A stretch of 64,000 nt of DNA from Formicarius rufipectus (Eukaryota > Chordata > Aves > Passeriformes > Formicariidae), in contig VXAU01004370.1 of assembly GCA_013399695.1 (NCBI GenBank), forward strand, positions 677,009-741,008. The letters run 5' to 3'. Made by a program: the position numbers and the translations under genes. Positions 1-11,700 of the stretch are shown here, piece by piece. The notes beneath the pieces were generated by a model. The model had not been told where the DNA came from and ran no database searches. It saw nothing but the letters and a program-made list of their open reading frames with translations. The first letter of the stretch is position 1, and each line of letters begins with the position of its first letter.

Positions 1-18
1 CGTGCCGGGATCTGTAGT
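1..18 (-). promoter_or_regulatory. ZNF143/THAP11 (SBS)-like binding site
   Basis: Read on the minus strand these bases are ACTACAGATCCCGGCACG. The known ZNF143/THAP11 promoter motif is close to ACTACAnnTCCCAGCATGC, so the ACTACA and TCCC blocks are intact at the correct spacing and the GC-rich end partly matches. Such sites are normally found close to start sites in CpG-island promoters, which fits this position. The motif touches the window edge, so its 3' base cannot be seen. Confidence 0.5.
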
Positions 19-20
19 TC

Positions 21-35
21 GGGAGGGAGGGAGGG
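21..35 (+). promoter_or_regulatory. G-quadruplex motif in CpG island
   Basis: Four GGG runs are separated by single A residues (GGGAGGGAGGGAGGG). This is the tightest canonical G-quadruplex pattern and also a GA-rich element of the type bound by Sp1/MAZ-like factors. It starts three bases after the ZNF143-like site. Confidence 0.7.
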
Positions 36-488
36 CAGCGGTGCCGCCCCTGAGGCTGCTCCGCAGGGAGAGCAGCCCGGGCGGCCCTGCTGGAGGCCCT
101 GGCGCTGCAGGGCGGCCGTCGGACCGCCCCTCAGCCGGGCTCAGAGCTTCCCAGGAACAGGCTTAGGTCTCGCCTTCATCCCCTGGGCGCTGCTTGGAGC
201 GGGGCTCGTTCCTGGCTCAGGTCCCCCCGCCCACACCTGCCCCAGGGGCCGCTCCCAGCCCACTCCCCTCCCCTGCCCTGTGCCTTCCGAACCAGCTAGC
301 CACATTCACTCCGTGCGGAGATTTTCAAAGTTCTCTGAGCTGCTGCTCGGTTCACCAGTCTGTTTTCCACGGGTTTGCCCTGAACCCACGTTTTATGGGG
401 GTGTTGATCGTGTAGAGCCGGAAAGAGAGGTGTGCTGGGGACTGGCGTCCACAAAGCGTGATCCCCCACTCTCCCTTCGGAAAAGGCG

Positions 489-500
489 AGCATGGTGAGT
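489..500 (+). other. Candidate 5' splice site ending exon 1
   Basis: The sequence CATG|GTGAGT places a strong donor (GTGAGT) after position 494, at the downstream edge of the GC-rich promoter segment. The last three exon bases are ATG in an acceptable start context (A at -3). If exon 1 ends here and joins the acceptor at 1067, that ATG is followed in frame by AAA and the ATG at 1071, and the frame stops at 1124. It would therefore be an upstream ORF and not the main start. The exon's 5' end is not determined. Confidence 0.35.
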
Positions 501-1067
501 GAGCCGAGTCAGTTTAGTTCAGTATCTGGGAGCACGCCTGAGAAGGCTTACTATCAACCTACGAATGGCTTCAGAACTGAAGTCAGATGAAGGTAACTTC
601 AAGAAAGTTAACACACAAACGTCACATTGCATTACTCGGAGCCCCTGACAGCCCCTTGCGCGGGCAGCAGCGCTGCTCTGCAGCTCTGTGTTGTAGCTCC
701 AGCACAGCACAGACATCCCTCCACCAGCCTAATGTGACAATTGCTACCCATGACTTGCAAAGGAGCAATTAGCAGTCTTTAATTCCCCAGACAAAAAAAT
801 CAAGATCTTGCTGTTTTCTTAGATCCTAGTGTGTTTTTTGAGTGCTTCCTCCTCCCCCACACTCTCCTTCTCATAACAGACTTTGTAAGCCGTGTTACTT
901 CAGCAAGAAATTGCATTTTGTGTGCTTATTTGCAGGTTGTGACAGAAAACAGGATTTCATAAGGCCATAGAAAAGACAGTGTTGTTTTCTCCCCTGTATG
1001 GGTTGAAAGAACAGTGCTGGAAAGAACCATCTCACCCACATGAACCCCCTTTTTTTTCTTGTTCTAG
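501..1067 (+). other. Candidate intron 1 (non-coding)
   Basis: This stretch loses the CpG richness of the promoter. It shows only short chance frames and ends in a T-rich tract followed by CTAG at 1064-1067, a good 3' splice-site match. No repeats were recognised. Its status as an intron depends on the exon model on either side. Confidence 0.3.
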
Positions 1068-1070
1068 AAA

Positions 1071-1124
1071 ATGAGCAGAGTTAGCAGGAATACTGTGTCA
1101 AAGCTACAGAAGAGTTTCAACTGA
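1071..1124 (+). other. Candidate upstream ORF (17 codons)
   Basis: Inside the candidate second exon an ATG at 1071 opens a 17-codon frame (begins MSRVSRN) that ends with TGA at 1122-1124. Only three bases separate this stop from the next ATG at 1128. Through the donor at 494/495 it would be extended upstream by two codons (ATG AAA). Such a closely spaced upstream ORF could modulate translation from 1128 if the exon is real. Confidence 0.25.
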
Positions 1125-1127
1125 ACG

Positions 1128-1224
1128 ATGAACGGGAAGCCCTTCCCCACTCATTCATCCTTCTACGTATCCTTACCACCTTTCAGTGGAGCTTTTCAGG
1201 AGAATGGCAAGACTGAAAGTGTAG
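1128..1224 (+). CDS. Candidate first coding exon, gene not recognised
   Basis: This is the coding part of an exon-like segment spanning 1068-1224. The segment starts after a T-rich tract and CTAG, and ends at TAG|GTGAAA, a moderate donor. From the ATG at 1128 (A at -3, A at +4) it encodes about 32 residues beginning MNGKPFPTHSSFYVS and continuing with LPPFSGAFQENGK. The composition looks like a real protein and not a low-complexity frame, being rich in polar residues, Pro and Phe. If read through the donor, the frame ends after 41 codons at a TAG at 1251-1253, so any longer protein requires splicing. I do not recognise the protein family. It could instead be a chance frame, because the donor lacks G at +5. 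It lies about 730 bp downstream of a visible donor that follows a CpG island, which is what a 5' leader intron would look like. Confidence 0.35.
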
Positions 1225-1714
1225 GTGAAACAGCAGCCTATTGCTTTATCTAGTTTTTTATAATGGCAGCCAGCAATAAATAGCAAGCAGTAGATTACCA
1301 GTCTCCTGACTGACTCCTTCTTCACCTCACATCTGTTACGAGTATCTTGAGTTTCTTACTTGCATTGGCCTTCCAAACAGCAACAAAAATGGTCAGCCTT
1401 GCCTCAAAGAAATGGCAAAACGCAAGGCAACAGTGGGAAGTCATTGTCAAAACCACAGGAACTAAAATGTAACTTTATTTGGATAGAATGCATTAGTTTC
1501 AAACTAATAATGCCATCCAGTATTTTTTTTTTCATAAGACAGGCTTAAAAAAAATAGCTATCATTCATTGCCTTCTACTGCAAATGTTATGTGGTGGATA
1601 TTTCCTTCTGAACTTCATAAAGATGTTCTTTTTTTCATGGATGAAGTACAAATTCAGGGTTTGCTTGGAGACCACAGCCCTGAAGTTTGGGAACAGATGG
1701 CAGATCACTATTGT

Positions 1715-1827
1715 GTATTTTTTTGTTTGTTTGAGTTTTTTTGTTTGTTTGGGGTTTTTTTGTTGTTGTTGGTGGTGGGGTTTTTTGTTTTGGTTTTTTT
1801 TTTTTGTGTGTGTGTGTGTGTGTTTTG
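1715..1827 (+). repeat. T/G-rich low-complexity tract with (TG)9
   Basis: About 113 bases of T runs broken by G, with GTTT-like units, then GTT/GGT units, ending in (TG)9 at 1805-1822. The open frames over it are artefacts of composition. It resembles the A/C-rich tract near 12.4 kb read on the other strand. Confidence 0.9.
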
Positions 1828-1829
1828 TG

Positions 1830-4020
1830 AAGAAATTCCATAGAAATAAACTGACCTCTGTAAAAGTTAATTGAGCTTAATGAATTCAACACACAGGAAT
1901 TTTAAATTAATAATGTTTAACTGAATCCCTGAGGTTATGTGACATGAATCAGTTTTGTAGGGACATAAATGGCCTGTGTCTGAAGAGTTTTGTTTTGAGA
2001 TGTCTATGATTAAATAAAGACTGGGAAAGGAACTACATCACCCTCCCTCGTTTTGCTAATTTAAAATACTTTTTGTTGCAATTTCAAGGTAACTCCTGTT
2101 TGAGAGACCTTTCCAGGCATGAAAGAAAAAAAGAAGTAACAAAACTAACAAAGCTGGTGGGCAGATTTCAGGGAACGGGTGGAGGAAAGCATCTCTCACT
2201 GAATTACTATAGTTGTTTAGCTTTTGAACTCCTAGTCCTTCTGAAAATGTTGCCTGGAAATCAGATATGCTGTAGGGACTAGTTCTGAACCACACCCTCC
2301 CTTTGAGATGTTTAATTTTTCCAAACATAGAACTGAACCAGGTAACCCAAGAATCCTGCTTCATCAAACCTTTAGGGATGTTACTTTTACATTAATGGTA
2401 CTGTTTTTTATTTCTCTATGAAAATTACTTTCCAAGATTAAGTTACTTCTTATGTGGATTTGTACTTGATTTTATAGAAATGTTACCACTTTTCTGAACA
2501 CGAGTTGGATCAAAATTCCGAAGCTCATTGAGGGCAGAAGCTGGAGCAGTGAGGGATAGTTTTGATTTAGTTAATTTTAGCTGCCTGTCCTAGCTAATTT
2601 TTGTGGGATCAGAGCATCAGTTACTTAGAAATGATTCTGAAAGCAAAGTCCAGTATAATTTTGCTTGAAGCTACAGGAATTATTACTGATGTTCTTCCTG
2701 TATGTTTCATCTCATATTAATTTGGGGGTAAAGAGAAATTAAAACAGTCACAGATGCTTATGGCTTGATACCATAACCCCATCAAAATCTGACATTTTGA
2801 ATTAATTTTTTTAACACATTGGAGAGATTTAACTATCTTAGTAAAACATTGCAAAATTGTTCGTCACCAAACCCTCTTTATAATTAATCCCCAAAGGTGA
2901 AATTCACTTTGGTACAGACAGCTTTGCCTGGCTCTTTGTCACATAAGTACTGCTTTGTGAAAACTAGGGCCAAGGATAAAGTGTAATTAAAACAGTCTAA
3001 CTTGAACAGTCAAAGCCCTGTAGTGAGCCTTCTGCAGATGCTCTCTGGGAATGAATACATCCTGAAGTAATGAGCTCCTCTCACATAAGTGCAATTTGTA
3101 AACCTTGGAATTGCCATTGTCTTGGCAAAACAGAAAGAGTTAAATGATGAATTGTGTGATAGCTTTATGAATGACTATTGCAGAGGATCACTGGTACTTG
3201 AAAATTCTACTCCAACAGAAAACAGAATGGTAAAATTATTGACACTAGAGATTTCACCGTGAACACGAACATGGTTATTTACAGAGTCTAACAAACTGAG
3301 TAAGGGCTATTTAGTAACTAATGTGAATATTAGATTGCAAATACAAACACTGATAGCAGATACCTCTGCTACTCCAAGTTTGACATATAGCTTATTCTTT
3401 TTCCTTCATCAGAAGCAGCTGGACCAGCTGTAGTGCAGTACAGCAAGAATGCTGTGAGGGGGCCAGCCCGTTATCTATCACTTCTCTGCCTATGGTGGCA
3501 AGCAGCATAGCCCAGATAAAAAGATTAACCTTAATTTAGTAGTTTAGACTTTGAATTTTCATGACAACCTCAATCAGTGTGAAGATACACAAAAATATGT
3601 TTTAAATCCAGATGTTGCTGATACCTGGTTTAGGAGCCCTGTGAGCCTTGAAACTTAACTCCCAAACATTTCCTTGCATTGTCATCATTTCTAAATGAAA
3701 ATTAAGGGAAATTAAGAGAAAAATAAAAGCTTAGACTCTAATAGGAACAGGTGGAGAAGTTTCCCTTTCACTCACAGCTGAAAGGATGAGCTTTTCAATA
3801 GGGCAGAAGAGTCAGGCAACTTCAGGTCTACCCATTGGCTTTTGGATCACCAGGAAGAAGTAAGATGTGTAAATGTTTCAGGTTAAGTTCTTTTATCTGC
3901 TTGTGCTCATATAAAATTCAAAATAATTTACAAATGGTGGTGTATGGAGAGACTATAACTTCATGTCTAATATCTTACAGATGAAGAAATGGCACTTGTT
4001 TACACCTGAAATCTCAGGCT
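1830..4020. other. AT-rich non-coding stretch
   Basis: I see no supported gene, recognisable repeat or RNA here. Open frames are short and chance-like. The sequence is ordinary AT-rich, CpG-poor vertebrate intronic or intergenic DNA. Confidence 0.6.
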
Positions 4021-4114
4021 AGATAGAATATTGTGAGTTGGAAGGGACCCATAAGGATCATTCAGTCCAGCTCTTGGCCCTGCACAGGACAACCCCAAAA
4101 ATCACACCACACAT
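4021..4114 (-). mobile_element. CR1 LINE 3'-end fragment
   Basis: On the plus strand this reads tagaata, gttggaagggaccc, aaggatcattcagtcca and later acaaccccaaaaatcaca. That is the reverse complement of the 3' end of a chicken-repeat-1 (CR1) LINE. The left end carries the remnant of the tail repeat. Only about 95 bp survive, the usual 5'-truncated form. There is no coding capacity. Confidence 0.85.
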
Positions 4115-7100
4115 ACAAGGTATGTAATTTAGTGTTCAGTGACTGAATATTTCATCAGAATATACAATTAAAAATACTCCTGTCTCCTAATTACAGGGGC
4201 TGCTTTTATGAATCTTATCAGCATTAGCTGATACCATTACCCCTCAGCATAGGTGCACAACTGTATCTTTGCATAGGTTAATAGGAAGCTAACCAAGGTG
4301 AATTTCCAAGTGTACAATAATATATTTTAGCCAGAACATCCTTTAATCTGCCTGCCTAGAGAAAAGTATCAGGAAATTCATGAAATTAAGCTATCCTCAG
4401 ATGGAAAGGCAGCACTAAACCAACCAAGCCAGTTCTGTGTCCCTGTTATTGACCTAATTCTAAGTACATGAAACATGATTATTGCAGGCAGATGACCATT
4501 TTTTTCGAACATCCTTGTCCTTTGTATAGGAAGGTAAAAAATGGGAGAATGATTCTTCTGTTCTATCAATAGTGCTCTTAAAGCTGCAAGCATCTAATAG
4601 GTAAAACAAAGTTTGTATTTGAGTGGATGCCTTCTTATCAAATAATCTAATTAACTTAGAAAAAGCAGGCTTTCAAGAACACCAATATTCTTCATGTCCT
4701 GTCTACTTATATCAGTGAGATAGTTAAATAGAGATGTCACTTCCATGCATCAAACTAGCCTTGTTTGTAGCAAGCAAGCATTATAATAAAACTCTACAGT
4801 AAATGTTTATAAAGTAGATGCACTTGGTTTAGCACGGCTAATGAAAGCAGGAATAGAGCTCTGACTTTATACCATTTTAGAATACACAGTGAATTTTTCA
4901 AAGGTTATTTTCAGCCCTTTATTTATTGCTATTATTTGGAGACCAAAGGGTCTGGTGATACTGAGGCCAAAGGGCCACGGTCTAATCACACGCATGTTCT
5001 GCTGTGCAAGAGCACACATATATGAAGGCTGCATTACATGGAGACAAAACCTTAGAGCTAGAAAAACAATCACAACTTTCATGGGGAGCTGAGCACATTT
5101 GATCAGAGTAAAATAATGTTACTTAATAGAATCACTCCTCAAAGAAGAGGTACATTTCAGTAAGGTAGAAAAAAAATGGGGCTTTGAACAACACAGGCTT
5201 GTAAGGTGAAATCAAATGTTAATATTCAACTATCTGAAAAACTCTGGGGTGTTATCTTATTAAAAACAAGTAGAAAATCAGCTTTTGTTCTGTACTAATT
5301 TAAAACATTTATTATTCTCTAAGTGTTCTTGTGAATCTGATATATCCTATGTTACAGGAGTAGCCTGGCAGAAAAAAGTGTGTAAGTGAAAGGAGTCAGC
5401 TTGAAACGCCAAAAAATAACAAATTACTCTTCTATGGATTAGATTGCTGTTTTAACATGTCGTTATTTGACTATTAAAATTAAATTTCAAGGAAAGATAA
5501 AATCCAAGATATACTCCTAAGTGATGTCTCCATAGCACTATCTATCAAATATGGCTGGTTTTTTCCTTCTATTTAAACTGTTATCCTATGTTCCACGCAG
5601 CTGACTAATGTCACTCACTCTCTCTAAAGTTTCCCATGTGGCCAAGTAATTTAAGTATGCCATCACCAGAGCAACTCTGCAGCTGAAAATATACTGCTAT
5701 TAAACCCAGAGAGAATAGATCACTAATTGCTGCTTAATATTAGAGACAGACTTGAAATACTGAGCCAGCCATCAGAGCATGCGCTGGTAATCCAAAATTA
5801 TGCTATTATTGAAAAGACAAAGAACTGTTTGCTGTCTTCATGAATGACTTTTACAATTATACTAGCTAAGAACTTGCTAAAGCTAAGTAAGACAAGGACT
5901 GCTACTTCTGCTACAAACTACAGCATAATTATTATTTAAGCTGAAGAGGAAGGTTTTTTTCCCCAAAACCTACCCTTCCTTGTGTGGAATGTCACCTTGG
6001 GTAGGTTCTGCTCTGTGAAAGTTGTGCCAACAGAGCATGTGACAAGATACAGCACATATGGAGCATCACAGAATGTGATTTCTTCTACTCAAAGGGTTGC
6101 AATCTAAATGGAGAGGGAGAGTATTGCATAAGCAACACCCAGTTCTCAAGCCGGCTACTGCAAGAGTCCTTGCTCAGGAAAGGATGTGTGTGTGAATCTG
6201 TGAGAAGGAAGGTGTATGCCTCTAACAGGTTTTTGGTTTTACTGCAGAAATTCATTTTTTGAATCATTTGCACCTCTTTGCAGCTGCAGTTTCCAGGCTG
6301 CAATTTTTTAGGCAACCTAACCAACATCCACCATGGGAAACAAGGAAACAAGATTGTATGGCTCATTGGTCACTTGGGTAAAGCAGTTATTTCCTGTAAT
6401 ATCACTTTCAGAATTATTGCCTCTTGCAGTAGAACTTTTCACGGCTTGATTTAGAACAACTACTTTTATTACATTTTAAGCTTAATCTTATAAATTTTAT
6501 GTATAACCTTTCTTTTAGCTGAATTGCATGTGCTTTAGGTTATATTCTGAATCCCCCACTCGGCTCCCCTTCCCTTCCTGTCCTACTGATTCCATATCTT
6601 CCATTTTCAAGCTAAACACCTTGAATTGGAAAAAAAAAAAAAGTAGAAGAAAGACAAAAGAAGGAACATTGAGGATGAAATTCACTATTCTTTTAGCAAA
6701 ATAGAGAGCAACATGATTTCTCAGATACATAAGAACTTGGAAAAAAGGGCCTGGTTATTGAAATGCAACTCTTTTACTAGCTAGATCAGTGTTGCGGGGT
6801 TTAGTTTGCTGTGGCTTCATATAACAGCATTTTGAAATATTTGGGGTTTTGTCAGCTGGTTCTCAATAAATACCTTTTCACATTATTTTAATCAATCTCA
6901 CTAGTGCTGCAAGAGTACTAAAAATAACATTTCTATTTTGAAAAGGCAGTTAATTCAACATATTGTTGATTTTTTCATACTTAGATTTTTAAATGAAACA
7001 AAGGGAATGATTTTTTTATGTTATTTCTCAAATATGATTTTTTTGAACTTCATTTTGTTATTTTTACATTATCTGGGCATTTTCACATTAATTTTTAAAG

Positions 7101-8384
7101 ATTGTTTTTGTATTAGGTTCGTTCAATCAAATTAACAAAACAATTATAGATTCATATTAAATATTTCTTTTTAGGACTATATCCCCCAGCTAATAAAAAA
7201 TGAAGTCACACTAGGCTGAATATGACACACTGAACAGTTCCTCATTGGATTCATGCTGAGGAAAAGAGGCTGCAGAGATGATCTATTGAAGGTCATCATA
7301 AGAAAATGCATAACATTGCTTTCCCACAATTTGATCATCCTTGGAAAAGCTTTTTTTATTCCAAGTATTCATGGGTTCAGATGCAAACAAGATCAATATT
7401 TTCCTTTTCTACCTTAAGCAAGATGACTTCCTCTAATCCCTCAAACATTTGATTCTTCCTTTTTTTCCTCTTGTTTAAAAATTTAAGTGTTTAAGTTCCT
7501 ACCTTTTACCTTGAAGCTAGATACCTATATTCCCTGGCAATACCTCCCCACAGTGCAGAGCAAGGTGGTTGGTGTGTAGCACTTCAGAGCAATGCTGGGA
7601 TCCTGCTCCTTCAAGTTTGGACACAGTGCCGCACTGATGCTGATCTATTCCTTCTTAATCCAGTCTCTCTATTCTATTACTTTCCATTTTGCATTTTTTC
7701 TTGCCCGTCTGCTTAGGGTTAAATCAAGGTATGTATCCAACCTTTGCTGCACTATTGTGTTTGTAATTTATTTCACAGAAAAAGCCAAGAGGCTCCTGTC
7801 TTCAGTAGTTCTACAGTCTCGGGCTTAAAGAAACAACATAATTTGTAATGTGAGTGTGAGAGTTGGCAATGTTTTGTTTGTGAAGGTAGAAACTCTATCT
7901 TAACTGTAATGTTTTACTATGAAAAATAAAAAAATAACTGTAAACTTAAGTGTTACACAAATATTGCTACACGCCAAGGCTGTACCATCATTTCATCGGA
8001 TTTAGCTAACAAGGTTTCAGAGTGAGTACTTTTCATACTTTTGTAATAAGCCCTTCATATTTAGATTATTTCTCATATTCTTAGCCTTTTATATGTTCTC
8101 ACAATCAACTTTTGCTCAACATTTATCAATCAGGTGTTGCTGCCTTAATACAGATTCCAGTGAGAGTCAACTAGTTGTTTAGACTGGAGGGTCAAAGGAG
8201 GTGCTTGGAATGTCTTAAGGCAACAGCATCAGCTGCTGCTGATGTAGGTGGGCTTTAGTCTTTTATCATTATACCTAAGGGACAATGAAACTGATATAAA
8301 TTTAGCTACAACTCATTGTAGAAATTGCATAAGCTTACATCCAAAGCAATTTTGATCTTGATTTAGGTTTGTTCGTTTGTTTTC
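4115..8384. other. AT-rich non-coding stretch
   Basis: No gene supported. Minor features are a direct repeat of CCAAAGGG at about 4943 and 4969, an A run near 6630, and a small hairpin (catcagc/gctgatg, 4-base loop) near 8227-8245. The sequence is otherwise unremarkable and CpG-poor. Confidence 0.6.
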
Positions 8385-8755
8385 CCTGTTTTTATTTATC
8401 TTGAAGACCCGATCCATTGAGATTTTTTATCTCCAGTCATCATGTTCCAAAAAACTCTTAAGAGCTCATATACTTTCACTAGTAGTTCAGCTATTTCAAT
8501 CTGGAATTCTTTTAGAACTCAACTGAATACTCAAGTAATGGTGATTTATTCTTAGTGTTTAGATTAGCAACTTGGTCCGTAGCCACTTTTATTTCAGACC
8601 ATGCCTCTGCCAAGTTCCCCCCCTCCCAGAAATAAAGGGCTCAGCATAAAGATCTTCCTGTCTTCTGCCACATCCAACACTGATGCAAAGAACTCATTAA
8701 TCCTCTTAGTAGTGGCCTTGTCCTCTGTGAACACTCCTTTTATACATGGAGTGCT
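8385..8755 (-). mobile_element. Ancient CR1/L2-type LINE ORF2 relic
   Basis: Conceptual translation of the minus strand gives INEFFASVLDVAEDRK, with NEFFASV encoded at 8698-8678. NEFFASV-like peptides are characteristic of the linker before the reverse-transcriptase domain in CR1/L2-type ORF2. Continuing leftward, the minus strand still resembles the next part of ORF2: a degraded 'lysine-serine-pro-gly-pro-asp' region (aataaatcaccat), then gaaatagctgaactact, then gatgactggaga. Stops and indels break all frames. It is a long-dead element, older than the CR1 3' fragments elsewhere in the window. Boundaries are approximate. Confidence 0.7.
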
Positions 8756-11700
8756 ACTTCTAAAATAAATCTCTCATTTACATATTGACCTTGTTTTGTA
8801 TGATTATTAGCAACAGATTATTGGAACTAACATATTTTACTGCTAGGATCAGTATTTCTTATCAGTGAAAATATTATATTTTAGAACCTCTTGCATTTCC
8901 CTTCTAGGAAAGGTAGAATGTACAGGAAGAATGTACTAGCTAGAATAATACAGAGCCTAAGTATAAGAGTTTTCACTATGCATTTAGAGATTTTAGGACT
9001 TTTAGTGCAGGTGCTTTTCTTTTTTGTGTTGCCTTACCAGGTCTTGCCTGGGAGGCAAGAGCTTGGTCAGCTGCTGGGAAATCTATGTGTAGCTCTGTAT
9101 GGCTCTGTAGGCTGATAGAAACTGATGCATACATGAAAAATTATCTCCCCAAAACTACCTGATGAGCTAAGACAGATTTGGCCATCAGGTGGAAACCAGT
9201 TCAGGTCAGTACAATTTGCTATGATGCACAAGCAATGTTATGTATAGAGTGCTACACAAGTGTACAAATTCACTAGTGCAAAATCCCCACTCACTGGTAT
9301 CCTGGTATTTACCAGATTTCCCTTACCACAGCTATCATGTTTTCACCCTGGTTTCCACGATTCTCCCCACAAACGGTCCCTGGATAGATACGTCAGAGCT
9401 TCAATAGGATTTGCATGCTCCAGCACAAAAAAGGTTGTGCACTTTCAAACTAAAACTCCTCCCCTCTTATATTCATATGTGGGCAATCAGTTGGGGAAGT
9501 GTAGGGGAAACTGATAAAACATGTTCTCTTTCAGACATTTAAGCTAATTCTGTGCCCAGTGAAGGGATAACAGTAACAAGTTTCCCACCTCTATGCAGTT
9601 AAAAATCATTTCTCAAATTTAACCAAACATGCCAATTTTCATCTTGCTGTTTCTTATCTCTGCAGAGCCAAATGCAGTCACAGAAAATTCTGAGATTTTA
9701 TTTCCTTATGACACACACTCTCATGTCATTCTCAGTTCTCAAAGTATTTGGTTAAAACACTCATAATTTCTTATCTTAAAGATACTTAAGAGCCCTGTGT
9801 TTAATGTTTGAAGAGCTCCATGTGTACCCAATTAGGAAACCAATTAGTTTAGTCCAAGACTAGATTAACTGCCATCTGTGACCTGATTATTTCTTAACTT
9901 TGAGTACTTCTGCTCAAAGTTGTCATAAACTCTTACACAACATGTGACAAATCAATGTTACCCAAGGATGCCTTGATATGAAGAGAGTTCAACATTAACT
10001 GTTCAATTTTATTGCACAACAGCATTGTTTCAAGAACATCATCACTCATAGGCCAGAAATACTCAATGGATATGATCAAATTCATGAGATTTTTTCAGAT
10101 AGTCCTCAAAACTGTGTTTTTTAAACAGTAAGCATTGACAATTTATTTCAAGAAATGTGCTTCACAATAAAAGATATTGATTTATATTTTGTAGTCATAC
10201 TTATTAAGTGAATGAAAGGAAAAAAATCAGGTTTGATAGGTGCCTCAGAAATAGTTTGAGTGTAATACTAGCCTGTCAAAAGTGAGAAAGAAAGCAAAGA
10301 GGTATTTCTACATTGCAGTCACAAATTAAGTCATATTCCAGAGTTTGATTAATTTTTTTATGATCCTTGCTGGCCTGTTTTCTGGATTATCAAAGCCCTT
10401 AAAAAGAAGAACAAGAACATGCAGCAGAATGTTTTTAAAAGCTCAAGAGAGATATTGCAAGTAAAATTACTTCAGTTAAAGGATACTCTCTGCTTCCCTG
10501 CTTGAACATAACTTTCTGAACCACATTAGCCTTTCTAGAGGAACTCATTGACCCTGTGCTGTTTTCCCTGGATTTTTTTGACAACTGCTGCCTAGAGTAT
10601 GGTTCTCCATTTTGTGGAAAATGCCTGTTTCTTTTTTCCTGTAAATGCCTTCCACTTGGCTACACCGAGACCCACATTTTAGGTAACAAACTGAGTGTAA
10701 TGCAATGAGCTCATTCTCATGGCTCTTGACAAATGCAACATTTTTTGTATCAGACAGAAGTTTTCATATTTTGGATTTTCTGTTTACTTTCAGATCATTA
10801 AAGAAAATGTCAAAATACTATACCCTTTTTTTAGAAGCACCAAATACTGTTGGAGACCTTCTGTCAGCATTTACTGATGCATGCAAAACAAACATATTCA
10901 GCAAGGATTCTCTATTGACCATTACACTGTCATTTTCAAATGAGGATTACAAATATTTTGTTATATTTCTGATAAAATAATGTCACTCAAGACAAAGTCA
11001 AATGCAAAAGTATGGAATGTTTTGGGGTTTTATAATTTATAAATTATTCCCTCATTATTTAAATAGTCAATAACTTTATATGTCATTCAGAGTAGAGAGA
11101 ATGGTTATTAAAAAGAATATTAAGTAATTTCCAGGGTATAAAGGACAGATCAAAAATACTTCCACATAAAACACTTGACATTTCAGTCACCATTGAAAGT
11201 CTGGGATTCTGGACTTAATAATTCTATGAGGTAAAATCAATATCTGTAAAGATCTTCTCCTAGAAAGGTTTGTAAAGTTTCTTCTTCTCTTTATTTCCTC
11301 TCCCACTTGTAAAAAGGTTTTGAAGGACTTGAGATGTTTAAGGCGCCATTTCTAATTTGCTTTTCTTTTTCTCTTGTACACCTCACAGTGAGCCTTATCA
11401 TACAGTATCTGATGTTCAACTGTTCTATCCAATATGGGAATTAGCTATACCATCTACAGCTAAAATATCTAAAGACAGAAACTTCAATGATAGTAAAGAT
11501 TGAAACACTGACATGAAAATTATCACCCTTTTGATTATCTGGATAGGCGTTTCCTCTTAGTTACAGAGAAATTCAGCCACGCTTTCAAGCAATGCACATA
11601 AAACAAATCTTTTAAAGCCAATATGCTTCCTTAAATTGCCAGTTTATAACATTGAAAACAAACAAACCAACTTTAAAGTTGAAGAAACAGCTTCAATTCC

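Larger units (their letters stand above)
1..260. promoter_or_regulatory. CpG-island fragment, probable promoter
   Basis: The first 260 bases are strongly GC-rich and contain about twenty CpG dinucleotides, while most of the following 63 kb has very few. GC content falls off gradually to about position 500. No TATA box is visible. A ZNF143/THAP11-like site and a G-quadruplex motif sit at the extreme left. Most housekeeping and many developmental vertebrate promoters are TATA-less CpG islands of this kind. The island is cut by the window edge, so its true length, the start site and the direction of transcription are unknown. It may be bidirectional. A downstream exon-like pair (splice sites at 494/495 and 1067/1068) favours plus-strand transcription, but this is an inference. 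Confidence 0.65.

Noticed and set aside
1568..1892. Overlapping plus and minus frames of 85-96 codons
   Set aside because: They run through the T/G-rich tract. Runs of Phe, Val and Cys (plus) and Lys, Thr and Pro (minus) are pure composition effects.
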